From positions 1-43,600 of the forward strand of contig NZ_AUJG01000019.1 of assembly GCF_000424105.1 (NCBI RefSeq): a stretch of DNA of 43,600 bases, in the 5' to 3' direction. This document shows positions 26,422-34,855 of this stretch, piece by piece. Both the position numbers and the translations under genes were made by a program. The notes beneath the pieces are model-generated. The model saw only the letters and a program-made list of their open reading frames with translations, had not been told where the DNA came from and made no database searches. This DNA comes from Lachnospira multipara ATCC 19207 (GTDB lineage Bacteria; Bacillota; Clostridia; Lachnospirales; Lachnospiraceae). The number at the start of each line of letters is the position of its first letter. Positions within the stretch are counted from its first letter, which is position 1.

Positions 26422-28045
26422 GTTCACTTCCTCCTTCTGAACTTAACAGCGGTACAAACCGCCCATCCTGAATCAAGCCAAATCGCTTGATATATGCTTC
26501 TTTGTTTCTGTAATCTTCCATTGCCTGTGGCATGTTTGCTGTCGCAAAATAAGCTTCATCCACAACTTCTCTGTTCTCATTCAGACACTGAAGCGTAAAA
26601 TACATATTTCCGATAAGTGGTGCTCCTGCCTGTTGAAGCATTGGCATCTGCGGAATAAATCCTGCCGGAAGTACCTGCACAGGTTTCGCTTTATCAGGCT
26701 CCTGTTCTTTATCCGGTTTGCAAAAGTGATCCTCATCTGCAAAATAGATAATCCGCTCCTTTAACAGCAAAAGATCCTTCTTAGCTTCCTCATCAACGAT
26801 GTGATGTTCTATGATAAGATCCAGATTCTCCACGTATGCATCCGTTTTGCCTGCGATAATTCCTTCCACGATTTCACGCTTGTTTTCGCTAAGAACCATG
26901 TTGTAAGAAGCCATAAGCTCCATGTAATCCTCCGCTATCGGGAGTGCCCGATAATAGTTCCTATGCTTTTCTTCATCAAGTCTCATCACTTCCCTGACAA
27001 GTCGGTTATAATAACGCTTAAATGCCAGGTATTCCGAAACCGTAAGTGTATTTCCGATATGCTTTTCAAAGCACTTGGATACGAAGTTGAAATACATACG
27101 CATCCCGAATTTTTCATCTTCAGTGAAGGTATGTAGCTCATACTCTTCTGTCAGAACATCCGCCGTCATAAACTGCAAAAACTCTTCCGTTATCTCCGTA
27201 AGCTCAATTAAGCTCTGGTCTTTGTTGTCGTAAATCTTTTCCTTCAGATTCTTTGTAAGGCCAAAGTACACATTGTCTTTTCTCTTAAGCAGGCTATAAC
27301 ATCCAAAGTCCTTACAAGGTATAACCTCCGTTGCAAAAAGCGTTTTGTCATAGAACGGGATCTCCTTACACCCGGTCTCGGCATCTTCTTTTTCAACAAC
27401 CTTAAGTCTCTCTTCCATCTCACGCTTTTCACGCCCGGAAGATATAAACTTTTGGATTCGTTCTGTAACGGAAACCTTCGACTGTAACGGTTTATCTTGC
27501 ACAGGCTTTTTGGCTTCTTTATCTTCATCTGCAAAATCAAATTCCTGCTCCGGCAGTTCAAGCGGCTTTGGCATTCTCTCAATTCTCTTTTCAACTTCGG
27601 CAATCACATCGTCCAGTGCCGTGATAAATGCCTCGTTCTTCTTTGCCGTCTTTTCGATTCTTTCCTTCTGAAAATCATCCGCCGTAAGCAGGTGAGTCTT
27701 TGAAAGCCTAAGAATATTTGTGGTCTTATCAATATTGACCCTGCACTCCTTTATCAAGTCACGAAGACTCTTGGCATCAAAATCCAAAAGCTCTGCCTCT
27801 GATAAAATCTTTATCTTTACATAAGCAATCGCACTGTCGGTAATATCTGAAATGCTTGCTCCACCCTGCTTGGCAAATATCGCATTATATATTTCTATCT
27901 GTTTCTTCAGATCACTTTCCGGTAATCGGTGCTGCATGATTAGAAGTGTTTCTGCTTCCTTATTTACATACACCTCACCGGGGATGGCATTGATAATCTG
28001 AGCCATACCGTTTAGTGACTGCTTAATAATGGCTTGCTCTGTCAT
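26411..28045 (-). CDS. Large soluble protein of the pilus module, unknown function
   Basis: A 544-residue protein with no signal peptide or clear membrane helix. It contains helical, charged segments (about 90-165 and 205-240), a central region starting near IPFYDKTLFATEVIPCKDFG and a proline-rich C-terminal part (QVLPAGFIPQMPMLQQAGAP). I do not recognise a family. The start ATG 28045 has GGAGGTG five bases upstream, and the gene begins four bases after the prepilin peptidase stop. Its place between peptidase and membrane proteins suggests a cytoplasmic assembly factor. Confidence 0.55.
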   Translation of the reverse strand: MTEQAIIKQSLNGMAQIINAIPGEVYVNKEAETLLIMQHRLPESDLKKQIEIYNAIFAKQGGASISDITDSAIAYVKIKILSEAELLDFDAKSLRDLIKECRVNIDKTTNILRLSKTHLLTADDFQKERIEKTAKKNEAFITALDDVIAEVEKRIERMPKPLELPEQEFDFADEDKEAKKPVQDKPLQSKVSVTERIQKFISSGREKREMEERLKVVEKEDAETGCKEIPFYDKTLFATEVIPCKDFGCYSLLKRKDNVYFGLTKNLKEKIYDNKDQSLIELTEITEEFLQFMTADVLTEEYELHTFTEDEKFGMRMYFNFVSKCFEKHIGNTLTVSEYLAFKRYYNRLVREVMRLDEEKHRNYYRALPIAEDYMELMASYNMVLSENKREIVEGIIAGKTDAYVENLDLIIEHHIVDEEAKKDLLLLKERIIYFADEDHFCKPDKEQEPDKAKPVQVLPAGFIPQMPMLQQAGAPLIGNMYFTLQCLNENREVVDEAYFATANMPQAMEDYRNKEAYIKRFGLIQDGRFVPLLSSEGGSEHEE

Positions 28046-28049
28046 CAAA

Positions 28050-28544
28050 TCACCTCCAAAAGACCATCTTTACAACCATAAGAATGATTACGACTGCAAA
28101 GCCCGGAACTACGGCAACGGAGCTTTTCTTTGTAAGCTTCTGTCCTTTGATCTTCGCTTCTATTAGTGCCACAACAAATGAAACAATAAGTGCAAACACC
28201 ATTACGATAAGCTCTAGGATCATATACATCGTTATTCCGATTTCATACTTGCCCGTAAGCATCATGGTCATAAAAATCATTCCGTAAAGCAAAAAAACAT
28301 CGCTGTCTCCATCTCCCCAGATACCTGTGATCTTAAGCGCAAGATAAATTGCCAAATGCACCGAAACCGCAATTCCAATCATCACAAACTGACCGGTACT
28401 TATCGCGCAAAGCACAGCCCAAAGTGCTATCAATGTCATGCAAGGAAAGGCGTATATCATCCTCTCCCTAAGATCTGTTGCAAAACAAAGCACCATAAAC
28501 GCTACTGTTATCGCAACCGTTATAAGCATTACTTCCTGTATCAA
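28050..28544 (-). CDS. Prepilin peptidase, A24 family (TadV/CpaA-like)
   Basis: A 164-residue polytopic membrane protease with about five to six spans. The two A24 catalytic aspartates are visible: D24 in ATDLRERMIYAFP and D80 in the GxGD motif WGDGD. It lacks the N-terminal methylase domain of PilD, as CpaA/TadV enzymes do. It would cleave the Flp-like and TadE-like prepilins encoded in modules A and B. The start appears to be TTG 28544, with GGAAGGAG eight bases upstream and overlapping the ATPase stop (TTGA); an ATG five codons later is the alternative. Confidence 0.8.
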   Translation of the reverse strand: MIQEVMLITVAITVAFMVLCFATDLRERMIYAFPCMTLIALWAVLCAISTGQFVMIGIAVSVHLAIYLALKITGIWGDGDSDVFLLYGMIFMTMMLTGKYEIGITMYMILELIVMVFALIVSFVVALIEAKIKGQKLTKKSSVAVVPGFAVVIILMVVKMVFWR

Positions 28545-29782
28545 TTCCCTTGCTCCTTCCTGTATACTTCGTGGAATATAAGCTTTCCTGCTTTTGCATC
28601 CCAGCCCTCTATCTCCACAATCTCATCAATCGAAAACCTGCTCATATGGATAAGTACAAACGGCATTGCAGAAAGCATCTCTTCCAATGTTTCCATAGGA
28701 TAGTCGCTTACATATCTCGCACACTGTACAAGTCTTCTAACGCTGGTTCTGGCATCGTTACTATGAATCGTTCCAAAGAACCTCGCGCCGGTACTCATGG
28801 CTGTAGTAAACACATGAAGTGCTTCTCCGCCCTTGATCTCGCCGATAACGAAATTATCAATGTCCTGTAATAATCCGAGCCTTAACTCATCCTCCAACGT
28901 AAAATCCGTAACAACATCATTCTTTCTAACCGTCATGGTGTGTTCGAACTGTATCTGCGGATGCACGTTAGAATAAAGCTCATCGGACTCCTGCGAGACC
29001 AGAATGGACTCATCAAATGGGATCCAGTCCAGCATGTTATTTAGTAGCGTCGATTTTCCGGATCCACCTCGACCGGAAATCAAGAATCCATAGCCGCTAA
29101 GAATACGGTCTTTCAGATAATCCATAGCTGCATCATCCAGCATGCCGTTATCTTTCAGGTACTCCCATGAAAGTTTTTCTTTTGGCATCTTACGGATATG
29201 TAGGTTATTTATCTCTGTTGATGTAATGCAGGATAGCTGCACATCAATTCGAAGATAAAAAGCATCCACACCTTTTCTGTCCGTACAATGGTTTAGGGCA
29301 TATTCTTCCGACTTACCAAGCCTGTGAATGCGAAGGATTCTGTCGTACCATGTTCTGTAATCCTCTTCCGAATCAAAGCTCACATCCGTCAGATACCTTT
29401 GTCCGTTTGCCTTTACAACAATGTGGTCATACGCCAAAACCTTAATATCCGATACCTCTTTTGATAGGATCAGCGGTGTAAGGACGTAATACCCAAACAC
29501 TGCATCGCTTAGCATTTCCATAAGAGTCTTTCGCATATCTTCCTGCAAATCAGGATGATGCCTTGCAAGGTAATCGCCAGCCCGGTTCATAAGCATGATG
29601 AAGTCCTGCTCAGTACCGGTAATGCACTTTGTAATCAGCGCAGGGTTTAAGTCACATACATTTGCCTTTAATGACAGAAATACTGACTTAAGTTCTTTTT
29701 CCTGATACTTTGACTCCACATGATAAATGGCAGACTTACATTTAAGCCTGCCATCACTTGCCGGCTTATAATTTAGCTGCAT
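28541..29782 (-). CDS. CpaF/TadA-like secretion ATPase (second copy)
   Basis: A 413-residue CpaF/VirB11-family ATPase. Walker A is GRGGSGKS (237-244), Walker B lies near NFVIGEIK and the His box is TIHSND. It differs much from the ATPase at 11918-13180, so the element carries two separate motors, perhaps one for pilus assembly and one for DNA transfer or retraction. ATG 29782 has GGAGG eight bases upstream; a GTG three codons earlier is possible. It begins module C, 19 bases after repeat copy C, and overlaps the prepilin peptidase gene. Confidence 0.88.
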   Translation of the reverse strand: MQLNYKPASDGRLKCKSAIYHVESKYQEKELKSVFLSLKANVCDLNPALITKCITGTEQDFIMLMNRAGDYLARHHPDLQEDMRKTLMEMLSDAVFGYYVLTPLILSKEVSDIKVLAYDHIVVKANGQRYLTDVSFDSEEDYRTWYDRILRIHRLGKSEEYALNHCTDRKGVDAFYLRIDVQLSCITSTEINNLHIRKMPKEKLSWEYLKDNGMLDDAAMDYLKDRILSGYGFLISGRGGSGKSTLLNNMLDWIPFDESILVSQESDELYSNVHPQIQFEHTMTVRKNDVVTDFTLEDELRLGLLQDIDNFVIGEIKGGEALHVFTTAMSTGARFFGTIHSNDARTSVRRLVQCARYVSDYPMETLEEMLSAMPFVLIHMSRFSIDEIVEIEGWDAKAGKLIFHEVYRKEQGN

Positions 29783-29800
29783 TTTCCTCACCTCCTAAAT

Positions 29801-29833
29801 TACATTTGGGTTGGAAAAACGCTCATTACTAAA
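29801..29833 (-). repeat. 33-bp module-head repeat, copy C
   Basis: Minus strand begins TTTAGTAATGAGCG and ends CAACCCAAATGTA. It supplies the relaxase stop codon (TAG, followed in frame by TAA and TGA). GGAGG of the next gene lies five bases beyond it, so this copy fills almost the whole gap between two modules. Confidence 0.92.
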
Positions 29834-31637
29834 CTCGCCGTACATTTTCCGCAATATTTTTTCTGCTGACATCGCAACGCTTGATGCGATAATCTTTCTG
29901 AATCTCGTATATCTTCTGATTAAACTCCTTCTCCGACATGGTAAGCGATGATATTTCATCCCCAACGTGACCATCCTTATCAACAATGGCAAGAACAGTT
30001 TCCACCGTAGGCTTGCCGTCATTCATTGCCGGTCTTGTTACCACACGAATCTTTATATCCGTATCAGCCGGGATGATATACTTCATATCACTCGCATATA
30101 TGCCATAATGCTTGGCTTCATATAATGCATTGCTATGACCGATTGCATGAAAGAAGGAATAATTATCGCTAACTGTCTTAAGCTTCCCATTTTCTACAAA
30201 TGCTTTGATTGCCTTATACTGTGCATTAAGCTCTTTATCCTGTGCCTTCAGATATTCGAACTTTGCATTCATCTCAAATACCAGCTCCGCTACTTCTTCC
30301 ACGTTCTTGCCATACCCAACCTCCAGCCTATGGCATAATTCCTTATATCGTTCAAAATCATCTTTATATTCGCTGTAACCATAAGCATCATAAAGGCAAG
30401 CCCGAACCATGTATCTTTTCATTTCCTGATATATGGATGTAATTGGTTTGTACTCCTTCATAAGGCTTCGGACATCTTTTCTTTCCTGCGATATCTGCTT
30501 ACGAAGCTCAATGATTTTTTCCATTGCCATGTTTGCATGATCATTTCCACCGGAATAATGTCTGACCAGCTTATAAACATACCCGACATTTTTAAGCTCA
30601 TCCGCCATCTTCTGCATCTGCCAGTTATCCCACCTGGCTTCACTCCATGGATTTCTGCCAAGACGAAGAAGATGTATCGCTTCCTGTTTTTCCTCTTTTG
30701 ACATATCCTTATATGCCTTCATTTTCTTTGGCACGATATTTGCCATCTCTTGCGGCATAACCGCAGAATAATAATCCCCTGCAACAACAGGCTTAAAGGG
30801 ATCATATTTTGAATCCAGCCTTTTCTTGATTGCTGATATCGAGTAGTTTTCTCCAAGCTGTCCACTTCGAAGTGCAAACGGCATTTCCTCTGTCTGCAAC
30901 GTGATATTGCGCCCCACATTTACCGAAAGGCCTTCATTTCTTAAATATGCGATAAATATATCAAACTCATCCGTCTGCTCGATGGCAATATCAACAAGTT
31001 CCCGAAGCATCATCTTCCGCTGAGGAAATGGAATCGGATCTTTTACCTTTTCCTTCTTCCATGTTTCATTTGGAGTAAACCCATATTTTTCAGCCAGCTT
31101 ATTTACTTCCACTTCCATCACCTGACGCATAAAGGATTTATCCATATGAATCTTTTTGCCGTCCAAGCCCACAGTATTTATGATGAAATGAATATGCAGG
31201 TTCTCTGTATTGGTATGAACTGCATACACAACCTGATGCTTAGGGAATATACTCTCCATCAGTTCGTTTAAAAGCTCCATAAGCTTTGCAGCGTTCTTAG
31301 AATCTGACTCTGAAGCACCAAGAGAAATAATTCCATGTGTTGCCACTCTGCCATCAAGCTTTCCGTAAAACTCTTTTATCTGCATCATTTCATCTGTAGC
31401 ATGGGAAATATCAGATATATGCCTGCATCCCACATAAAGACCTGCCACTGTCTTGATCTCATTCGTAACATAGGTAAGCTCATTCCCCAGCTGATTTACA
31501 TTTGCGATATTTAGTGGCACACCGGTCTTTTCAGGATTCTCAATATAATCAATGGAATCCGATATCTGTGATGCCGCGCTTCTTGTTGAACTACCGGCTT
31601 TTACATTCCATACCTTAACAACGATTCCTTTTGCCAT
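29829..31637 (-). CDS. MobP-type conjugative relaxase
   Basis: A 602-residue relaxase that would nick oriT and lead the strand into the recipient. Motif I is DYIENPEKT (about 30-38), a later His motif is ATHGIISLG (H101), and the metal-binding histidine triad is HTNTENLHIH (H141, H148, H150). The C-terminal half (about 330-500) is helical and charged. The start has TAGGAGG five bases upstream and is directly preceded by an intrinsic terminator (31649-31677). The stop codon is inside repeat copy C. The matching nick sequence is at 36491-36498. Confidence 0.92.
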   Translation of the reverse strand: MAKGIVVKVWNVKAGSSTRSAASQISDSIDYIENPEKTGVPLNIANVNQLGNELTYVTNEIKTVAGLYVGCRHISDISHATDEMMQIKEFYGKLDGRVATHGIISLGASESDSKNAAKLMELLNELMESIFPKHQVVYAVHTNTENLHIHFIINTVGLDGKKIHMDKSFMRQVMEVEVNKLAEKYGFTPNETWKKEKVKDPIPFPQRKMMLRELVDIAIEQTDEFDIFIAYLRNEGLSVNVGRNITLQTEEMPFALRSGQLGENYSISAIKKRLDSKYDPFKPVVAGDYYSAVMPQEMANIVPKKMKAYKDMSKEEKQEAIHLLRLGRNPWSEARWDNWQMQKMADELKNVGYVYKLVRHYSGGNDHANMAMEKIIELRKQISQERKDVRSLMKEYKPITSIYQEMKRYMVRACLYDAYGYSEYKDDFERYKELCHRLEVGYGKNVEEVAELVFEMNAKFEYLKAQDKELNAQYKAIKAFVENGKLKTVSDNYSFFHAIGHSNALYEAKHYGIYASDMKYIIPADTDIKIRVVTRPAMNDGKPTVETVLAIVDKDGHVGDEISSLTMSEKEFNQKIYEIQKDYRIKRCDVSRKNIAENVRRV

Positions 31638-31648
31638 CGCTACCTCCT

Positions 31649-31677
31649 AAAAAAGGACCGCCCATAAAGGACGGTCC
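31649..31677 (-). terminator. Intrinsic terminator immediately before the relaxase gene
   Basis: Minus-strand stem GGACCG/CGGTCC, extendable inward, followed by six Ts that run into the relaxase ribosome site (TAGGAGG). It ends the SpoVG genes and would sharply limit relaxase transcription unless read through. Confidence 0.87.
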
Positions 31678-31683
31678 CAACTG

Positions 31684-31944
31684 CTATGCCAGCTTTTCGT
31701 ATTCCGATAAAACCTGAATGGTAATATCTTCTCTTAAGGTCTGTGCCATCGGGAAACAAATGTCTTTGTATTCACCCTTCTGGTTCTCCCTTGACGGGAA
31801 GCCCACAAAAAGCTGTCCATCATCCTTTCGCTCCAAAACCCTGATTCCACATACCACAAAGTCTCCATCCAATGTGATACTTCCATACGCCTTACAGCTA
31901 TCGGTGGAATCTGACTTTTTGAGTCTGACTTCCGTTACCTGCAT
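31684..31944 (-). CDS. SpoVG-family protein (first of a pair)
   Basis: An 86-residue protein with the SpoVG pattern: MQVTEVRLKK opening, KAYGSITLDGDFVVCGIRV, then GFPSRENQKGEYKDICFPM. SpoVG proteins bind nucleic acids and act as global regulators in Firmicutes. The start ATG 31944 has AAGGAGG eight bases upstream; the open frame reaches back over the preceding gene but that extension is a shadow. It is followed by the terminator before the relaxase, and paired with a longer paralogue, so it may control transfer genes. Confidence 0.8.
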   Translation of the reverse strand: MQVTEVRLKKSDSTDSCKAYGSITLDGDFVVCGIRVLERKDDGQLFVGFPSRENQKGEYKDICFPMAQTLREDITIQVLSEYEKLA

Positions 31945-31957
31945 GTAGCACTCCTCC

Positions 31958-32323
31958 TTATCTGCCCTTTCCGCGCTTCGGAGCAGGTTTTGCTTCGCTC
32001 GCGGCCTCTGTCTGGGTCGCTTCCTGAGAAGCCTCCTGGGCTTGATTCTGCTCCTGCGCCTGCTTTTCCACCTGTGCGTTATACTCATCAATTACCGCTC
32101 CGGTGATGTGAGCATATAATTCCTTACTAAGTGGAAAAGCCAAATCCTCATAGGATCCATCTGACTTTGCTCTGGATGGGAACGCCACAAAATTGTGGCC
32201 GTTCTTATCCTCCATCACTCTTACTCCACGAACTGCAAATGCTCCGTCAAGTGCGAAGCTACCGATTGCCTTTACCGCATTGTCGGTATTGAGCAAATTA
32301 AGTCTTACTTCTGATACCTGCAT
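31958..32323 (-). CDS. SpoVG-family protein (second of a pair)
   Basis: A 121-residue SpoVG-type protein: MQVSEVRLNLL, KAIGSFALDGAFAVRGVRV and AFPSRAKSDGSYEDLAFPL, then a Gln/Ala/Glu-rich tail and a basic end (PAPKRGKGR). The tail is absent from the paralogue downstream and could contact nucleic acid or partners. TAGGAGG lies upstream of ATG 32323. It sits between the DUF5688-like gene and the shorter SpoVG. Confidence 0.82.
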   Translation of the reverse strand: MQVSEVRLNLLNTDNAVKAIGSFALDGAFAVRGVRVMEDKNGHNFVAFPSRAKSDGSYEDLAFPLSKELYAHITGAVIDEYNAQVEKQAQEQNQAQEASQEATQTEAASEAKPAPKRGKGR

Positions 32324-32334
32324 AACACTTCCTC

Positions 32335-33363
32335 CTATCTGCGTGTGTGGCGAGGACGGTTGCCCTCTGCTACCGGTTCAACTGACATGTTCTCGGCACC
32401 TGCTGCTTTCTTAAGCTCTTCCATCGTTGTGTCAGCAAGAGACAATGTCTTCTTGGCTGCATCGAAACGATAAACATGATCTGAAAGCTGTTCCTCCTCG
32501 GATACCTGAGTGCCATTTACCTCTCTTACCATCTCGGATAAGGTCTCCGGTGTACCCATATCGGTACTTACCGCAATAACCTCATGCACAGAAGAAGGTA
32601 AGATATAAAGATCGGTTCCGACCTTCTTGGAAAGTTCAGAAAGTGCATCTTCATAAAACATGGACGCTGCACCGTTGACCTTTGCTGCATTGGAGATAAT
32701 GTACATCTGCTGTGTCGGAGGCATTTCCTCAAACATCACGTCTGCCATCTCCGCAGGCATACCGTCTTTTCCAAACATCTCTCTCATAACTTCATTCATG
32801 GACTGGATTGTTACCGGAAGGATTTCCTTCGTATTTGCAACAGCAAGTTCATAAAGATCATCCGCATTCACTCCCCACATAGCCATGTGCTCATTACGGA
32901 TGGTAATGGTTGCAGTGCCTTCCGAATCGCGACCAATCATCACCTTATAGATAAGGGATAAATCCTCTTTCTCCTTATGCGGAATCTGTGAAAGAAGCTT
33001 CGCATTACGCTGAGTGTTTACTGCCACCATAACGATATTGCTCTTCACAAAATCAAAGTCCTGAAACTTCTCCGCGATATTACCGAACTCTTCCGGTGCT
33101 TTGATATTGGATACCACTGTATGAGTGATCTGATCCATGATAGCATCCAGATCCTTGCCCTCCTCGTACTGCTTGAAATAGCCATCAAGGTAAACATTCG
33201 GAGCAATGTTGCTGTCCTCCGGAGTTACTGTAATCCCGTGAAGCACAAGACCATTGTTCTTCTCCACTTCATGGGAGCGGATCTGTGCGCCCTTGTACTC
33301 TTCCGGCAAACGCTCCGGAATAGTCATCAACGCATAATCCTGAAATTCAGAAAAATTAAGCAT
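32335..33363 (-). CDS. DUF5688-like protein of unknown function
   Basis: A 342-residue soluble protein. I recognise the DUF5688 pattern common in Lachnospiraceae mobile elements: IPERLPEEYKGAQIRSHEV, LHGITVTPEDSNIAPNVYL and YEEGKDLDAIM near the start, and later VKSNIVMVAVNTQRNAKLL. No enzymatic motif is apparent. ATG 33363 has AAAGGAG seven bases upstream and overlaps the end of the 44-residue gene by eight bases. The function is unknown. Confidence 0.65.
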   Translation of the reverse strand: MLNFSEFQDYALMTIPERLPEEYKGAQIRSHEVEKNNGLVLHGITVTPEDSNIAPNVYLDGYFKQYEEGKDLDAIMDQITHTVVSNIKAPEEFGNIAEKFQDFDFVKSNIVMVAVNTQRNAKLLSQIPHKEKEDLSLIYKVMIGRDSEGTATITIRNEHMAMWGVNADDLYELAVANTKEILPVTIQSMNEVMREMFGKDGMPAEMADVMFEEMPPTQQMYIISNAAKVNGAASMFYEDALSELSKKVGTDLYILPSSVHEVIAVSTDMGTPETLSEMVREVNGTQVSEEEQLSDHVYRFDAAKKTLSLADTTMEELKKAAGAENMSVEPVAEGNRPRHTRR

Positions 33364-33490
33364 GTTTCTTCTCCTTTCTCTCCTTATTTTTCTTTGCAGC
33401 AATAAGTGTGTCGTATGCTAAAACCGCTGCTCTGTTGTTAGCATTCTTTTCGTAGTCAATGACTACATTTGTGTTGGTTACAAAATCCAT
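33356..33490 (-). CDS. 44-residue peptide heading module D
   Basis: A short open frame with ATG 33490 and AAGGAGG nine bases upstream, encoding MDFVTNTNVVIDYEKNANNR and ending in a lysine-rich tail. Its stop overlaps the DUF5688-like start (ATGCTTAA). The good ribosome site, tight coupling and position right after repeat copy D support translation. No family is recognised. Confidence 0.55.
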   Translation of the reverse strand: MDFVTNTNVVIDYEKNANNRAAVLAYDTLIAAKKNKERKEKKHA

Positions 33491-33538
33491 AGCTTTTTCC
33501 TCCTTCTAAAAAATTTTGTTGGATTTGTTCCTACACCT

Positions 33539-33571
33539 TACATTTGGGTTGGAAAAATCCTTATTACTAAA
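33539..33571 (-). repeat. 33-bp module-head repeat, copy D
   Basis: Minus strand begins TTTAGTAATAAGGA and ends CAACCCAAATGTA. It lies between the ArdC-like stop and the 44-residue gene. This copy alone has A for G in the tenth position, which removes the ATG found in the others. Confidence 0.9.
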
Positions 33572-33585
33572 CTGAGGCAAAATTT

Positions 33586-34530
33586 TTATCTACTTTTTTT
33601 CTTTACCGGAATCTGGGTCTCTGATTCTTCCGGCATTTCCTGCTTTGCTTCCAACTCCGCAAGCTTTTCATCAATCTTTGTTACCAGTTCATTTGCTGTA
33701 TTCTTTATAAGTTCCAGATTCTCTTTAAGTTCTGACACTTCACGATCTTTGCTCCAGCCGGTTATATATCCAAAGCTGTAATCACCGGTATCAAGTCCCA
33801 GCATTCCTGCTACCCAAAACGCAGTACTCTCAGCCTGAATCTCCTTACTCTGCTTGTCCCACTTATCTTCTTTACTGCCATGACCATAGGTTGCATGAGC
33901 GATTTCATGAAGCATGGTTTTAATAGTCTGAAGCTCCGGCATTCCTTCCTGCACCACGATTCGCATTTCTGTCGGCGAATAAAAGCCATTTGCAGAACCG
34001 GGCACTTCTTCAAAACTCACCGGAACCGGACTGATTGATATCAGTACTTCTTTTAGCTTCTCGTAATCCTCCACACCTGCTTCCAGCCTCGTGGTAAGTG
34101 ACGGAAGCGGATCACCTTCTGTCTGTGACAGATCAAATACGTAGCACGGACGAAAAGACTTATATTCCCTTGTCACCCTCTCCGTGGACTGGGTACCGTC
34201 ATCGTTAAGTACTGGCTGATTTCTCTCATCAAACTTAGGCTCCTCCACTTCAACCTTTCCTTTTATAGGAGCAAAGATCATGATGCCGGACTCACCCTTT
34301 ACCACGTTTCGATTAAACTCATTCCATTTCTTATATCCGCAGACATAACTTGCATGCGGACACTGTGATGCAATCAAAATGCAGTTGTTGATGCTGTAAT
34401 TTGGAAACTTTGACATGACAGAAATGTACTCTGCCCACTTGCCACTCTCGTATATCTCCTTGGTTCCATTCATCAAACGTTCCTGTATCTCGCTCATCTT
34501 TTCCTCGCGATTAGACTTTGACTTTTTCAT
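33586..34530 (-). CDS. ArdC-like antirestriction protein with metalloprotease domain
   Basis: A 314-residue protein. Residues about 1-135 resemble the ArdC N-terminal single-strand-DNA-binding domain (KWAEYISVMSKFPNYSINN, then KKWNEFNRNVVKGESGI). The second half is a zinc metallopeptidase-like domain with HEIAH (about 208-212) and EIQAESTAFWVAGMLG downstream, as in ArdC/ImmA-IrrE-type proteins. ArdC proteins protect incoming conjugative DNA in new hosts. ATG 34530 has GGGAGGTG six bases upstream and overlaps the MobC-like gene by 20 bases. It would be among the first genes to enter a recipient. Confidence 0.82.
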   Translation of the reverse strand: MKKSKSNREEKMSEIQERLMNGTKEIYESGKWAEYISVMSKFPNYSINNCILIASQCPHASYVCGYKKWNEFNRNVVKGESGIMIFAPIKGKVEVEEPKFDERNQPVLNDDGTQSTERVTREYKSFRPCYVFDLSQTEGDPLPSLTTRLEAGVEDYEKLKEVLISISPVPVSFEEVPGSANGFYSPTEMRIVVQEGMPELQTIKTMLHEIAHATYGHGSKEDKWDKQSKEIQAESTAFWVAGMLGLDTGDYSFGYITGWSKDREVSELKENLELIKNTANELVTKIDEKLAELEAKQEMPEESETQIPVKKKSR

Positions 34531-34855
34531 GCTTTTCACCTCCCTTCGACTTTTGGTCCACTGGACCAGAAGTAATATCAAGTGCTGTTCTTAAATCCTT
34601 AATTGCCTCATGCACGTACAAAATATCCCCGGCATCCATACCTTCCTTTAAACAAATGTGTTTAAGATGCAGATCTATATCCGAAAGCTTTGCTATCAGA
34701 TTTTTGTATCTGATGGAATCCGGCATTTGCTTCTTCTGCCCTGACAGGAGATAACAGAAGTACTGAGAACGATTCATTCCAAGTTCATTTCTCAGCATGT
34801 CGAATTTCGCTACTTCTTCCTCCGACAAAGACAGATGTACTTTCTTACTAATCAT
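34511..34855 (-). CDS. MobC-like ribbon-helix-helix relaxosome protein
   Basis: A 114-residue protein opening with a beta strand and helices typical of ribbon-helix-helix DNA-binding proteins (ISKKVHLSLSEEEVAKFDML, then LGMNRSQYFCYLLSG), followed by a helical MobC-like region. It would assist the relaxase at oriT. ATG 34855 lies nine bases after GAGGAGG; two earlier in-frame starts lie inside the upstream gene. Its C-terminus is encoded across one copy of the 23-bp palindrome (34550-34572). Confidence 0.7.
   Translation of the reverse strand: MISKKVHLSLSEEEVAKFDMLRNELGMNRSQYFCYLLSGQKKQMPDSIRYKNLIAKLSDIDLHLKHICLKEGMDAGDILYVHEAIKDLRTALDITSGPVDQKSKGGEKHEKVKV
34550..34572. repeat. 23-bp palindrome, copy 1
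   Basis: Plus strand CTTTTGGTCCA, central C, TGGACCAGAAG; one arm mismatch. It lies inside the 3' end of the MobC-like gene. Confidence 0.85.
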
